This document shows, piece after piece, positions 1 to 10,268 of a DNA stretch of 29,010 nucleotides (position 1 is its first letter; every line of letters starts with the position of its first letter). The notes beneath the pieces were generated by a model. The model searched no databases. It worked only from the letters and a program-made list of their open reading frames with translations, and was not told the DNA's origin. Source of the stretch: Reclinomonas americana ATCC 50394 (Eukaryota; Jakobida; Jakobea; Jakobida). A program made the translations under genes and the position numbers. The stretch lies in the NCBI GenBank assembly GCA_048213135.1, contig PS015340.1, positions 46,972 through 75,981 of the forward strand, given 5' to 3'.

Positions 1-280
1 ATTTCGTGGCGCTGTGTGTTGGTGTGTGTTCGCTCTCGGAGCTCCGAACAAGTCGAGAACTGCGATCTTCACACCGCATACAGCGTGGTTGACCAGTGGG
101 TTTGACGCACTTGCATTAGACGCACAGCGTTTTCTGCGATCGTACACGGCATTCCTGCTGACATGCGAGGGAACCAAAACTGCTAGGTGGTCTGGAGGGA
201 GCACGCAGAAAATCAAAACACTTCATCACATAAATCGACAAACGAAACTGAACAATGGAACATACCCCTCGCTTGCCTTC
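1..280. other. Upstream non-coding region with a fragment of a dispersed repeat
   Basis: No gene is supported here. Long open frames exist on both strands, but none has a family-like sequence or consistent codon use. Bases about 19-60 resemble, on the opposite strand, the segment near 25290-25345: both share a stretch reading roughly TGTGTTCGCTCT followed by GGAGCT or GGGGCT. This suggests one member of a dispersed repeat that is also found near 10905-10985 and 25140-25400. Confidence 0.35.
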
Positions 281-385
281 AAGGTGGTGTTCGTGGTGCA
301 TTCAGACCTTCTCCTCCTCACGCTGCTCACACAGCTTGTGGCCAGCGCCCACACAGCCGACCTTCGCGGCAACAAAGGCAAGGGA
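281..385 (+). pseudogene. Decayed duplicate of the first exon of the gamma-glutamyl hydrolase gene
   Basis: About 100 bp align with 702-805, the signal-peptide exon of the downstream gene. Both encode the core SDLLLLTLLT, then VASAH and RGN. In this copy the two start codons ATG ATG have become GTG GTG, no in-frame ATG lies upstream, and similarity stops before the segment that carries the exon-1 splice donor. It therefore cannot supply an alternative first exon without a non-ATG start. It looks like a relic of a tandem duplication of promoter plus exon 1. What follows, 386-630, shows nothing recognisable. Confidence 0.75.
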
Positions 386-632
386 GAAAAAGTTCGATTT
401 CCACGTGCGATATTGGACACTTCGACTTTTCTTCCTCACTTTCTCTGCAAGTACGAAATGTCTCCGTACATGATTGCCGTGGACATAGTTGCATTCACGA
501 TAAAAGCCTTGCAATATACGATATCGATCGAATTCAAATACAAAAAAAGCAAAATAATCTTCCGATATTCCGACGCGCTTGTCTTTCTCATTGATCATAC
601 TTGATCTCCGCTACATTCAGAGCACACCACTG

Positions 633-704
633 CGATTATAACAGAGTGGGCGGGAAAACCAATAAATCAGTCCATCCGATTTTCCCCGCGCATTGTTCGG
701 AGAG
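633..704 (+). promoter_or_regulatory. Probable core promoter of the gamma-glutamyl hydrolase gene
   Basis: Within 75 bp of the chosen start are a TATA-like ATTATAAC (about 634-641), a GGGCGGGAAAA (648-658) that on the other strand reads TTTTCCCGCCC, and TTTTCCCCGCGC (680-691). The two GC-rich elements fit the E2F/DP consensus TTTSSCGC. Function is inferred from motif and position only. Confidence 0.4.
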
Positions 705-1950
705 ATGATGTTCATTGCGCGTTCCGACCTGCTCCTCCTCACGCTGCTCACGCTGCTCGTGGCCAGCGCGCACGCCGCCGAACTTCGCGGCAACGACATG
801 GAAGAGGGAGGAGGCGCACGTCCTCGCCCGCGTCCTCGCCCGCGGCCTCCGCGCGTCTCCAACGACCGCCCAGTCATTGGCATCCTCACTCGTTGCGTCT
901 CTTTGCGCGCGCCCCGCTCTTGTCGTTGTGCGCAGAGAGGCGTTGTGTAGTGGCGTGTGTGTACACGTGCATGTGCATGCGCTGCTCTGTTTGTTGCCAC
1001 TGTGTGTGTGCGAATGAGGGTGGTGGGGGTCAGTGTTTTGTCTTTTCACATATGCACACACACACGCGCGCGCTCTCTCTCTGTGCTCATGCGTGCGTGT
1101 GTGTGTCTCTCACTGTGTGTTGCTCTTTGTGTGTCATGCTGCATGCGTGTGTGTCTCTCTTTCGGCGAATCTCTTTTTGTCTGCAAGTTCTTCTCACACT
1201 CTCGCGCTCTCTTGTGCGTGCTCATTGTTACTCTGCTGCATTTGTTCCGCGTTGCGCTCTTGACTGAGATGCGCACTCACTGCTCTCTCACTCACATTCG
1301 CACTCATTCACACTCTCTTGCACCCTTCCCTCTCACTCACCGTCCTCACTGTTGTCTTCCTCTGTCGCCCGCTCATTCACACTCTCTCCTTCACTCACAC
1401 ATTCACACACTCTCTTACACCCTTCCCTTACCTCTCACTCTCCCTCGCTCTTCTCTCTCTCTCTCTCTCTCTCCACATTCACACACTCCCTTACACCCTT
1501 CCCTTCCCTCTCACCCTCGCTCTTCTCTCTCTGTCTCTCTCCCTCCTCCTCCTCTCTCTCTGTCTCTCTCTCCCTCCTCTCTCTCCCTTGCTCTCCCTCC
1601 CTCCTCTCTCTCCCTCCTTTCATCACCTCATCACTCACTCTTCACACCGTTTTGCAGAACCGACGCACCCTCCTATGGACCAATATGGTGGGAGCTACTT
1701 GGCTGCATCGTATGTCAAGTACGTGGAGAGCGCCGGCGCTCGAGTCGTCCCTGTTAGGTGAGTCACCAGCGTGTTGGATGGCGATTGCCCTCTTTTTCTG
1801 GACCGACGTGGGAGCAATGCGTGTGGTGCCTTCTCCTCCTCCGCGGTTGACCGAACTTCCTTTGACCACTGTTCTTGCATTGTGTCTCTTGCACTACATC
1901 GATCCAGAAGTCTACGCCTTGACCTCGTTCTTTTTCATCTCGTCTTTCTC

Positions 1951-1988
<38 letters not shown>

Positions 1989-3432
1989 NNNNNNNNNNNN
2001 NNNNNNNNNNNNNNNNNNNNNNNNNNNNNNNNNNNNNNNNNNNNNNNNNNNNNNNNNNNNNNNNNNNNNNNNNNNNNNNNNNNNNNNNNNNNNNNNNNNN
2101 NNNNNNNNNNNNNNNNNNNNNNNNNNNNNNNNNNNNNNNNNNNNNNNNNNNNNNNNNNNNNNNNNNNNNNNNNNNNNNNNNNNNNNNNNNNNNNNNNNNN
2201 NNNNNNNNNNNNNNNNNNNNNNNNNNNNNNNNNNNNNNNNNNNNNNNNNNNNNNNNNNNNNNNNNNNNNNNNNNNNNNNNNNNNNNNNNNNNNNNNNNNN
2301 NNNNNNNNNNNNNNNNNNNNNNNNNNNNNNNNNNNNNNNNNNNNNNNNNNNNNNNNNNNNNNNNNNNNNNNNNNNNNNNNNNNNNNNNNNNNNNNNNNNN
2401 NNNNNNNNNNNNNNNNNNNNNNNNNNNNNNNNNNNNNNNNNNNNNNNNNNNNNNNNNNNNNNNNNNNNNNNNNNNNNNNNNNNNNNNNNNNNNNNNNNNN
2501 NNNNNNNNNNNNNNNNNNNNNNNNNNNNNNNNNNNNNNNNNNNNNNNNNNNNNNNNNNNNNNNNNNNNNNNNNNNNNNNNNNNNNNNNNNNNNNNNNNNN
2601 NNNNNNNNNNNNNNNNNNNNNNNNNNNNNNNNNNNNNNNNNNNNNNNNNNNNNNNNNNNNNNNNNNNNNNNNNNNNNNNNNNNNNNNNNNNNNNNNNNNN
2701 NNNNNNNNNNNNNNNNNNNNNNNNNNNNNNNNNNNNNNNNNNNNNTCTTCACTGCTTGTTTTCTCGATGCCTCTTAGTTCGAGTCTACGAATCGACCGCT
2801 CCTATCGCCATTTCCTCTGTTCCTCTCGCACTTGTCAATCTCAATGTCGAATCCCGGTCCTCGCACTTCTCTCTTGCTGTTTCGCCTCCTCGCACCACTC
2901 CTTCTCTTGAGACGTTTCCCTGTCCATCAAGTCCTTCTCTCTTTTGCTTCCCGTTTCTCATCCTCTCGCCTCTCTCCTTCCCTTGCAGATATGACGCCTC
3001 CGACGACGAGCTCAACACCATTTTCAACGGCATCAACGGTCTCCTGTTCCCCGGTGGTGGCGCCGACTTCAAGGGCCAGTTTTTGCATGCCGGTTCGTCC
3101 CCCTCTCCTCTGGACGAGAGCGCATTCACTATCTGCCTTCCACTCTCTCTTCCACGCACAAACACCCATTCGCGATCCTGTTTCACTCCCGCGCGCACAC
3201 ACACACTACTTCGCCCTCTGCGGCGACCTTGTCGCCCCTTGTCTCTCGCTCTGTTCTGTTTCCCCTGATTATCTCTCTCCCGCGCGCTGGGCTTTGGCCG
3301 TGTATCGTCTTCGTGGCTCATCCTCTCTCATTCCTCTTCCTCTCTTTCTCTCTTGTCCACTTGCTCACCTACTCAGCGTACACGAATCTCTTTCTTCCTT
3401 TTCTACCATTCCTTAATTGTCTCTCGCTCTCT

Positions 3433-3501
<69 letters not shown>

Positions 3502-5172
3502 TTCTCGCACCACGTCACCCATTCTGAAACAGCTATCCATTTTTCGCTTCCTTCCTTTCTTGAATTCTACCAATCCTCCCACCCTGATTGTCTTTCACTC
3601 TCCGCCTCCCCCCTCTCCCCTCCCCCTTCCCTTCTCACCCCCTTCCCCCTTCCAGGCCAATTCCTGTTCAACAAGGTCCTCCAAGCCAACAAGAACGGCG
3701 ACTACTTCCCCCTGTGGGGCACGTGCCTCGGCTTCGAGTTTTTGATGGTGCTGGCCTCCAACAACACGAATATTTTGGATTACCCGTTCGACTCGGAGAA
3801 CCTCACGCTGCCGCTGTCGCCCACGAATGCCGCCGCGCAGTCGCGAATGCTGGGTATCGGCAATTGCCCCGCTGATGTGCGTGAGAGACTCCTTCATACG
3901 ATGTGACGGTGGGCGAATGTCGCCTCATTCTTCTCCTCCCATTTGTGCGCAGGTGCTGACGACGGTCTACACCAAGTCGGTGACGATGAACAATCACTCG
4001 TCGGGCATCACGATTTCCAAGTTCACCTCCACACCGGCGCTGGCCAACTTTTTCGCCATGCTGTCATGGAACGTGGACCGTGTCGGGCGCGATTTTGTCT
4101 CCACCGTGGAGGCCGTGAACTATCCCATCTACGGCAGTCAATGGCACCCCGAGAAGAATCAATTGTTGCGTGCTAGCGGAGCTGTCATCTGCATTCTTGT
4201 GCACTCGATTCTAGTATCTTGCTTTCCTTCTCGTCCTCTCTCTTTCCGTATTGCTCATCCTCTCCCTCTCTCTCTCCTTCTCTTTCTCTTCCTTGCCCCC
4301 CTTCTCATCGTCTCCCTTTCCCTTGTGCTTATCCTCTCTCCGTTCCCCGCTTCTCATCTCCTTCTTTCCCTCCTTATCTTGCTTCCTTCTCGTCCTCTCT
4401 CTTTCCGTCTTTCTCATCCTCTCCCTTTCTCTCCTTGTCCTTCTCTTCCTTGCCCTCCTTCTCATCCTCTTTCTTTCCCTTGTGCTCATCCTCTCTCCGT
4501 TCCCCGCTTCTCGTCTCCTTCTTTCCCTCCTTTTCTTGCTTTCCTTCTCGTCCTCTCTCTTTCCGTCTTTCTCATCCTCTCCCTTTCTCTCCTTCTCTTT
4601 CTCTTCCTTGCCCTCCTTCTCAACGTCTCCCTATCCCTTGTGCTCATCCTCTTCAGTTCCCCGCTTCTCATCTCCTTCTTTCCCGCATTCTCTTGTCTCC
4701 GTTTCCCTCTATCTCATTCTCTCACTTCCCCTCCTATTCTCCATCCCGTTCTTTTCTCTCCTTACCCTGATACTCATCCTTTCCCTTTCCCTCCTTCTCC
4801 TCCTCCCCCTAACCATCCTTCAATCTGTATCCCTTTCCTTTCTCGCCCTTCCCCTGTCGCTCATCCTCCCCCTTCCCCCTCTCCACGCACAGCGAGTGGA
4901 ACCCCGCCGAAGTCATCGATCACTCGTCGGACGCCGTGCGCGCCATGACGTACTTTTCCCAGTTCCTCGTCGACGAGGCACGGAATAGCGCGCATCAGTT
5001 CAGCACGCCTGCCGAGCTCGACAAGCGCCTGATTTACAACTTTAACCCGGTGTACACGGAGAAGTTTCGTGCGCGTGTGCAAAAGGGGGAGGGTCACTGG
5101 AGAGATTTTGTTTTTCTCATCATCTGTGCGCGCAGTGTGGAGCCGGACTTTGAGCAGTGCTACTTCTGGTGA
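705..5172 (+). CDS. GGH: Gamma-glutamyl hydrolase (folate polyglutamate hydrolase), six exons
   Basis: Peptidase C26 / class I glutamine-amidotransferase-like enzyme that trims gamma-linked glutamates from folate polyglutamates; family members are lysosomal, vacuolar or secreted. Exons: 705-891, 1658-1757, 2989-3092, 3656-3876, 3953-4164, 4893-5172, giving 367 residues. The start is the first ATG of an ATG ATG pair and opens a hydrophobic signal peptide (LLLLTLLTLLVASAHA), followed by an Arg-Pro repeat linker. Core landmarks are NDRPVIGILTQ, ESAGARVVPVRYD, LFPGGGAD, WGTCLGFE with the nucleophile Cys, YGSQWHPEK with the catalytic His, and a C-terminal FEQCYFW. All junction phases agree. Intron 2 contains the 757-base gap. 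Compared with animal enzymes, about 22 extra in-frame residues near the C-terminus (5077-5142) could be a retained 66-nt intron. The gene converges on the Dabb gene, 145 bp between stops. Confidence 0.92.
1450..1640 (+). repeat. CT-rich low-complexity tract in intron 1 of the hydrolase gene
   Basis: A pure CT run (about 1450-1472) is followed by degenerate CTCC/CTCT arrays and repeated phrases such as ACACCCTTCCCTT, ending in a long polypyrimidine stretch just before the acceptor at 1656-1657. Open frames rich in Ser and Leu here are by-products of the repeat. Confidence 0.8.
1953..1988 (+). repeat. (CT)n microsatellite abutting the assembly gap
   Basis: An uninterrupted CT repeat in intron 2 of the hydrolase gene leads directly into the N run. 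The repeat probably broke the assembly. Confidence 0.9.
1989..2745. other. Assembly gap of 757 N inside intron 2 of the hydrolase gene
   Basis: The flanking exons join in phase (phase 2) and the protein is continuous across the gap, so no coding exon needs to be missing here. Confidence 0.95.
3437..3499 (+). repeat. (CT)n microsatellite in intron 3 of the hydrolase gene
   Basis: About 63 bp of nearly perfect CT dinucleotide repeat. Confidence 0.95.
4221..4692 (+). repeat. Three tandem copies of a ~158-bp pyrimidine-rich minisatellite in intron 5
   Basis: Units begin at about 4221, 4381 and 4538, each with GCTTTCCTTCTCGTCCTC or a close variant. They share further landmarks in the same order (TTTCCGT, CTTCCTTGCCC, CCCTTGTGCT, CCCCGCTTCTC). 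Copies differ by point changes and small indels. A fourth, more degenerate stretch continues toward the acceptor at 4891-4892. Confidence 0.8.
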
Positions 5173-5317
5173 AATTGTGTGCCAGAATGTGTGCGAATGG
5201 CTTAGACGAGAGATGAGAGAAGTGTGTGTGAGATTGAGTACGAGTGCAAGCAAGTGAAGTGGAAAATAACTGAAAAGCGCATGCACTTCACATTGGATTC
5301 TTGATTGCGCTCGCTTC
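5173..5317. other. Convergent intergenic spacer between the hydrolase and Dabb genes
   Basis: Only 145 bp separate two stop codons in opposite orientation, so the two 3' ends must be very short or overlap. No other feature seen. Confidence 0.6.
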
Positions 5318-6329
5318 TTACTGCTCAAAGTCGACGGCATGCGAGTCTTCGAGGATTGGGCGCAGCAGCTCGGTGACGACCTGCACGTGGGCGGGATGCT
5401 TGGCGTAGCGCTCAAGAGCGGCCGCCTATTGGGAGAGTCAGAAGCACGAGAACTCGCGAGGTGCAGGAGGGAGAGAGGAAGGGAGAGAGAGAACTCGTGA
5501 CCACGAGGGAAAAGGCGAACCCGTGAGCAGGAGGAGAGAGAGAGAGACAGAGAGACAGAGAGAGAGAGAATTCGTGAGGATCGAGAGCAGTGAGAAGCGA
5601 GGGGGGAGAGAGAGAACTCGTGGGGGTACTCGTGAACAGCCAGAGCTCATGAGCACGAAGAGAGAGAGAGAGAGTGTGTGTGAGAATTCGTGAGGAGCAA
5701 GGGAGAGAGAGAGAGAGAGAGAGAACTCGTGAGCAACAGCTTGAGAGAGAGACCTCGAGAGCGACAGGAGGAGGAGAGAGAGAGACTGACAGAGACTGAG
5801 AGAGATAAAGAGAGAGGCCGAGAGAGCGTACTCGTGAGCAGGTGACGGGGGAGAGACCTTGTGAGCAACAGCGAGAAGCAGGGAGAGAGAGAGAACTCCT
5901 GAGCAACAGGAGCAGAGAGAAAAAGAGAGAGACTGACAGAGACTGAGAGAGATAAAGAGAGAGGCCGAGAGAGCGTACTCGTGAGCAGGTGACGGGGGAG
6001 AGACCTTGTGAGCAACAGCGAGAAGAGAGAGAGAGAACTCGTGAGCAACAGGAGCAGAGAGAGTAAGAGAGAGACTGACAGAGACTGAGAGAGCGTACTC
6101 GTGAGCAGGTGAGGCATGGGGAGAGAGAACTCTTAAGAATAAGGAAAGAGAGAAAGAGAGACAGAGTGAGACTTCACTCCCTCCTCCCAACGCAACATCA
6201 GCCATCAACACCCTCAATGCCACTTGCGTTCCCTTGGTACGATCACTCATTCCCTCATAGAAATCGTGTCGAACCTGCATGCAAAAAAAAAATCAAAATG
6301 CACCATCGGAAAAATAACGAGAGAGAGAC

Positions 6330-6373
<44 letters not shown>

Positions 6374-6582
6374 TCTGTCTCCCTTGCTTCCCCCTTCACT
6401 CTCTCTCTCTCCCTCTCCTCCCTTTCCTTTCCCCTCCTTCGACTTACATGCCCGGCCGACACCTCCAACACCCCCTCAATCCCCGACGTCGCCAACCCGC
6501 GAAACCCCGCCACCAATGCCTCCACCTGCTCCTCCGTGGCCTCCGCACGCACACGCACCAACACCAAGTGCTCAATCGGCAT
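5318..6582 (-). CDS. Small stress-responsive A/B barrel (Dabb) domain protein, three exons
   Basis: The minus-strand exons are 6448-6582 (ATG to GGGCAT, donor GTAAGTC), 6197-6274 and 5318-5425 (stop TAA). All junctions are phase 0, giving 106 residues, the usual size of a single dimeric alpha+beta barrel domain. Visible signature: MPIEHLVLVRV as the first strand, then EEQVEALVAGFRGL as the helix, a middle segment HDFYEGMSDRTKGTQVAL, and YAKHPAHVQVV...LRPILEDSHAVDFEQ at the end, where the HPAH-helix-P-x-L-x-D-x-x-x-x-DF pattern is typical of the family. The biochemical role is unknown; plant and bacterial relatives are stress-induced or act in small-molecule metabolism. Its start lies 70 bp downstream of the isocitrate dehydrogenase stop on the same strand. 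Intron 2 is a long minisatellite. Confidence 0.88.
5440..6160 (-). repeat. GA/CT-rich minisatellite filling intron 2 of the Dabb gene
   Basis: On the plus strand the region is GA-rich with recurring GAACTCGTGAGCA phrases. A better-defined ~145-bp unit repeats from about 5769, 5913 and 6057, the last copy partial; its landmark GACTGACAGAGACTGAG starts at 5784, 5931 and 6073, followed by GAGCGTACTCGTGAGCAGGT. The sense strand of the intron is therefore pyrimidine-rich. Confidence 0.8.
6329..6369. repeat. (AC)n microsatellite in intron 1 of the Dabb gene
   Basis: About 40 bp of perfect AC repeat, bordered by GAGAGAGAC on the left. Confidence 0.95.
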
Positions 6583-6652
6583 TCACTCAAAAACTTGAAA
6601 CAATCAATGCTTTCACGCTCGCGCGTGTCCTCCGTCCTGTCTCGTCTGGTGA

Positions 6653-9600
6653 TCAAGCCGGCGCCGTCATCTTGCTGCGCAGCGTCGCCTCGATCTTGTC
6701 CATGAAGTCGGTCGTCGTCAGCCAGTGCTCACGGCGCATCTCGGAGCCGTGGATGCACAGCGCGAGGTCCTTGGTCATGAAGCCGGCCTCCACCGTCTCA
6801 ATGCACGCGGCCTCCAGCTTCTCGCAAAACGCCTGCAGCGGTGCGTTCGAGTCCAGCTTGGCACTGCGTCGGAGAGCAAGCATGAGGATCCTTCATTGCA
6901 CAAATAACCATGCTCCCAGTCCTCGCATGACACGCTCATCCTCATCGTATTCTATTCTCTCTTGCACAAGGATTGCCTGCTTTGTTGTCCCTTTCTCGCT
7001 CTCCCGCCTCTATCGCGCAACATACATCATTCACAAACTCGCCTTCCGTTGCCACTCCTATCCCTCTCCCTCTCTCTGTCGCTCTCCCACACGCAAGCCT
7101 CTGTGCATGTGTGAGCAACATGCCTTTCGCAAGACATTACTCGCTCTCTCTCCATTGCCGTTCCTGTCCCTCTCTCTCTCTCTTTTACACTCTATTCTCT
7201 CTATTGTCTTCTCATTCCCTCCCTCCCCGTTTCTATCCCATACAGTCCGTCTCTCTCTCTGTCTCCGTCTCTTTTCTATCTTTCTCTCCCTTCACCCTCT
7301 CCTCCCTTTCCTCTCCCTCCACCTTTCCCTAGATCCTCCCCCTTTCTCTCTCATCCCCTGTCACTGACTCACCGGTGCATGAGTCCGCGAGTCCATGCAA
7401 AGATGGAGGCGATCGGGTTGGTCGATGTCTCCTGACCCTGCTGCCACATGCGGTAGTGGCGCGTCACTGTGCCGTGCGCGGCCTCACTCTCCACGGTCTG
7501 TCCGTCGGGAGTGATGAGCACCGAGGTCATCAGGCCGAGCGAGCCAAAGCCCTGCGCCACAATGTCCGACTGCACGTCGCCGTCGTAGTTCTTGCAGGCC
7601 CACACAAAGCCACCTGCCGCGCGCGGAAAGAAAACGGTGTGAGACAGGTGTGATAGGTGGGGAGAGGAGGAGGGAGACCACTAACCGCTGCTCTTCAAGC
7701 ACTGCGCCACCATGTCGTCGATCAGGCGGTGCTCGTACTTGATGTGCTTCTCCTCCATTTGTGCCTTGTACTCCTTCCTGTAAGCAAGAGGCATGAGTGA
7801 GATTGAATAGCAAACTCTCTCCAAATGGGATTCACAACCTCGCGCACACGAACTACCCAGTGCTGCGGAGACACCACCGATACAAGAGAACAGTGCACCA
7901 AAATCTCTTTCTCTATAGCTAACATCCATCTCACGTCCAACACCTGCAGAACAGAAAATCTCGCCAAATTACGCAGACGCTTCCTTCTATCTTCGCTCTC
8001 ACTCACACTCATTCCAATAAAGAAAAACTCAGCCGCTCGTGATCTCCGCGGATATCAAGAGCGCACGCACACGGAAGCACATTCTCAAATACTCCATCCC
8101 TCAGACCCTACTATCTCAGTCCTCTCTCTATCTCTCTCTCTCTCACACACTCTCTCTCCCAGTTTCTTTCGCACTTTCAGAAGTCTTCGTCTCCTCCTAA
8201 TTTCTCCCTCTCTCCGTCTCTCTCTCTCTCACACACACTGTCTCTCTTGCCCTCCTTCTCCTTCCCTCCCTTTCCTTCTCCTACCCTCCCTTCCGCTTCC
8301 ACCCTCCCTTTCTCCTTCCCTCCCTTCCCCCCCGCAGACGCAACTCCACATCGGCAAACACCTGCATGAAGAGTCCGTCGTACTCCTTCAGAATCGTATT
8401 CTTGGTCGACAGGTACAGATCCTGGCCCTTCGACAGCGCATACTGGAAGCACGAGTGCGCAAATCCGCGGATCGACTCCTCGGTGTTGTACATGGCCATC
8501 GCGCAGCCGGCACCCTTGAAGTCGTACACCTCAAAGTCCTTCGATGCCGAGCCGTCGTCGGGGGTGAAGGTGATGCGCAGCTTGCCGGGGCGGTCGACGA
8601 CAAAGTCGGTGGCCTTGTATTGGTCTGTGCGTGAAAAAAGGCGACGGGAATGAGCAAGAGAAAAGGAGGGAAAGATAGTGAGCGAAGGAGTCTGTCTGTG
8701 TGTGGCGACGGGTATAGCGCACTATCCGAAAAGGTTGCATGTCATTTAAGAGAGGCAACCTTGGAAGTCTTCTCTGCAGTCCCAGCTCGGTCATCTGCTG
8801 CAGATTCTCTGTCTCTCTCCCATACTCCCCTGTCTCAAGCATTTCCGCCACAACTCGCAGATGAAACTATCCTCAATAGTCTCAACTCGGCCGATTATGG
8901 CGGTCTCTCTCACTCCCTCTCGCTATGGCGCTCCTCCCTCCCCTGCCTCCCTCTCCTGCCTCATGAAATATCCTCAACAGTCTCAACTCGGCCGATTACC
9001 GCAGGCCTCCATCTCTCTCTCACACACACAAAATGGCGCTCTTCCTCCCACCTCCTCTACTTAAAACATTTCAACCGCATCACACCGATGAACTCGATCG
9101 ATTTCCACAGGCTACCATTCTCTCTCTATCAGTGTCTGCTTCTCTCAGTCGCTCACTCACTCTTGCACTCTTCCACCCTCCCTCTCCCAATTCCTTCTCC
9201 TCATATCTTTTCCCTCCCTCTCCCTTCCCCTGCCACACACCTCCATGCGCATGACGGCCAATGATAATCGGCTTTGTCCAGCCGGGCACCAGGCGCGGCA
9301 CGTTGGAGATGAGAATGGGCTCACGGAACACGGTGCCACCGAGAATGTTGCGGATGGTGCCGTTCGGGCTCTTCCACATCTTCTTCAGGTGGAACTCTGC
9401 AGCGAAATGTGAGAGACAGGCACATAAACAAGCAGCAGAGGCGGTTAACACATTCGCACGCACCCTCGACACGCGCCTCGTCGGGGGTAATGGTGGCGCA
9501 CTTGATGCCGACACCACACCTCTGGATGGCCTCGGCGGCCGTCACCGTCACCTGGTCGCTGGAGACTGTGGTCACGCAAGTGAGCGACGCACGCATACAC

Positions 9601-9697
9601 CAGTGAACATGCAGCGAGCAGCAGCAGACGCACAGTCGCGCGACTGAATGCCCAAGTCGTAGTACTCGACCGGCAACGCGAGGTACGGGAAGATGAG
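6653..9697 (-). CDS. NADP-dependent isocitrate dehydrogenase, 3' seven exons, N-terminal exon missing
   Basis: Catalyses oxidative decarboxylation of isocitrate to 2-oxoglutarate with NADP; eukaryotic homodimeric type. Minus-strand exons: 9634-9697, 9464-9565, 9241-9396, 8345-8624, 7686-7777, 7373-7613, 6653-6863 (stop TGA), 381 residues, all in phase. Landmarks in order: [69 protein letters not shown] (substrate-binding Arg in GRHAHG), [22 protein letters not shown] (catalytic Lys region), [22 protein letters not shown] (metal-binding Asp), [12 protein letters not shown] (cofactor binding), [15 protein letters not shown]. Compared with about 414 residues for the animal cytosolic enzyme, roughly 30 N-terminal residues, including the MDGDEMTR-type motif, are absent. 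The first visible exon begins in phase 0 at LIFPY, so the missing exon must lie in the gap 9857-10195 or beyond. Localisation cannot be decided. Confidence 0.95.
6864..7372 (-). repeat. Purine-rich (sense strand) low-complexity last intron of the isocitrate dehydrogenase gene
   Basis: The plus strand is a run of degenerate CTCTCC-type repeats, for example near 7040-7330; the sense strand is thus GA-rich. The donor is GGTGAGTCAG and the acceptor GACGCAG. No open frame of interest. Confidence 0.6.
8100..8335 (-). repeat. CT/GA-rich tract in the isocitrate dehydrogenase intron 7778-8344
   Basis: The plus strand reads CTCTCTCTATCTCTCTC followed by CACACACTCTC, then repeated CCCTCC-TTCC blocks up to the exon edge. 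The remainder of the intron (7778-8100) shows nothing recognisable. Confidence 0.65.
8857..9115. repeat. Degenerate ~102-bp tandem repeat in an isocitrate dehydrogenase intron
   Basis: GAAACTATCCTCAATAGTCT (from 8863) and GAAATATCCTCAACAGTCT (from 8965) are each followed by CAACTCGGCCGATTA, a CT-rich block and ATGGCGCTC. A third, more diverged copy contains GATGAACTCGATCGATT near 9087. The repeat lies within intron 8625-9240. Confidence 0.7.
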
Positions 9698-9856
9698 CTG
9701 CAATGAGGTGAGCGATGGATTAGGACACACTCGCACACAGCAGAAGAGAGAGGGAGACAAGAGAGAGAAACCAGTAACACTGACCAACAAGCAGCAGTTC
9801 ATGGGGAATCTGAGAAATACAAAGACAGATCGCAAAACACAAACAGAGACAGAGAG

Positions 9857-10195
9857 NNNNNNNNNNNNNNNNNNNNNNNNNNNNNNNNNNNNNNNNNNNN
9901 NNNNNNNNNNNNNNNNNNNNNNNNNNNNNNNNNNNNNNNNNNNNNNNNNNNNNNNNNNNNNNNNNNNNNNNNNNNNNNNNNNNNNNNNNNNNNNNNNNNN
10001 NNNNNNNNNNNNNNNNNNNNNNNNNNNNNNNNNNNNNNNNNNNNNNNNNNNNNNNNNNNNNNNNNNNNNNNNNNNNNNNNNNNNNNNNNNNNNNNNNNNN
10101 NNNNNNNNNNNNNNNNNNNNNNNNNNNNNNNNNNNNNNNNNNNNNNNNNNNNNNNNNNNNNNNNNNNNNNNNNNNNNNNNNNNNNNNNNNNNNNN
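9857..10195. other. Assembly gap of 339 N upstream of the isocitrate dehydrogenase exons
   Basis: The gap is flanked by CA/GA repeat on the left and CT repeat on the right (10196-10266). It is the most likely location of the missing N-terminal exon of the dehydrogenase. Confidence 0.9.
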
Positions 10196-10227
<32 letters not shown>

Positions 10228-10228
10228 G

Positions 10229-10266
<38 letters not shown>
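10196..10266. repeat. CT/CA compound microsatellite
   Basis: CT runs are interrupted by CACACACACACGCA. The tract abuts the gap. Confidence 0.95.

Positions 10267-10268
<2 letters not shown>

Noticed and set aside
14-604. 196-codon open frame covering the decayed first exon
   Set aside because: It starts from a non-ATG codon, has no internal ATG before the signal-peptide relic, and shows no domain. Only the 281-385 part has a known origin.
957-3268. Very long Ser/Leu-rich open frames on the plus strand
   Set aside because: They cross CT repeats and a run of N inside introns of the hydrolase gene; repeat-driven absence of stops.
4219-4988. Long hydrophobic plus-strand open frames resembling membrane proteins
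   Set aside because: Products of a pyrimidine-rich minisatellite in intron 5; no family signature, and the frames change between repeat units.
7361-7372. TGACTCA at the edge of an isocitrate dehydrogenase exon as a bZIP site
   Set aside because: It is the reverse complement of the GTGAGTCA splice donor, so it is explained by splicing.
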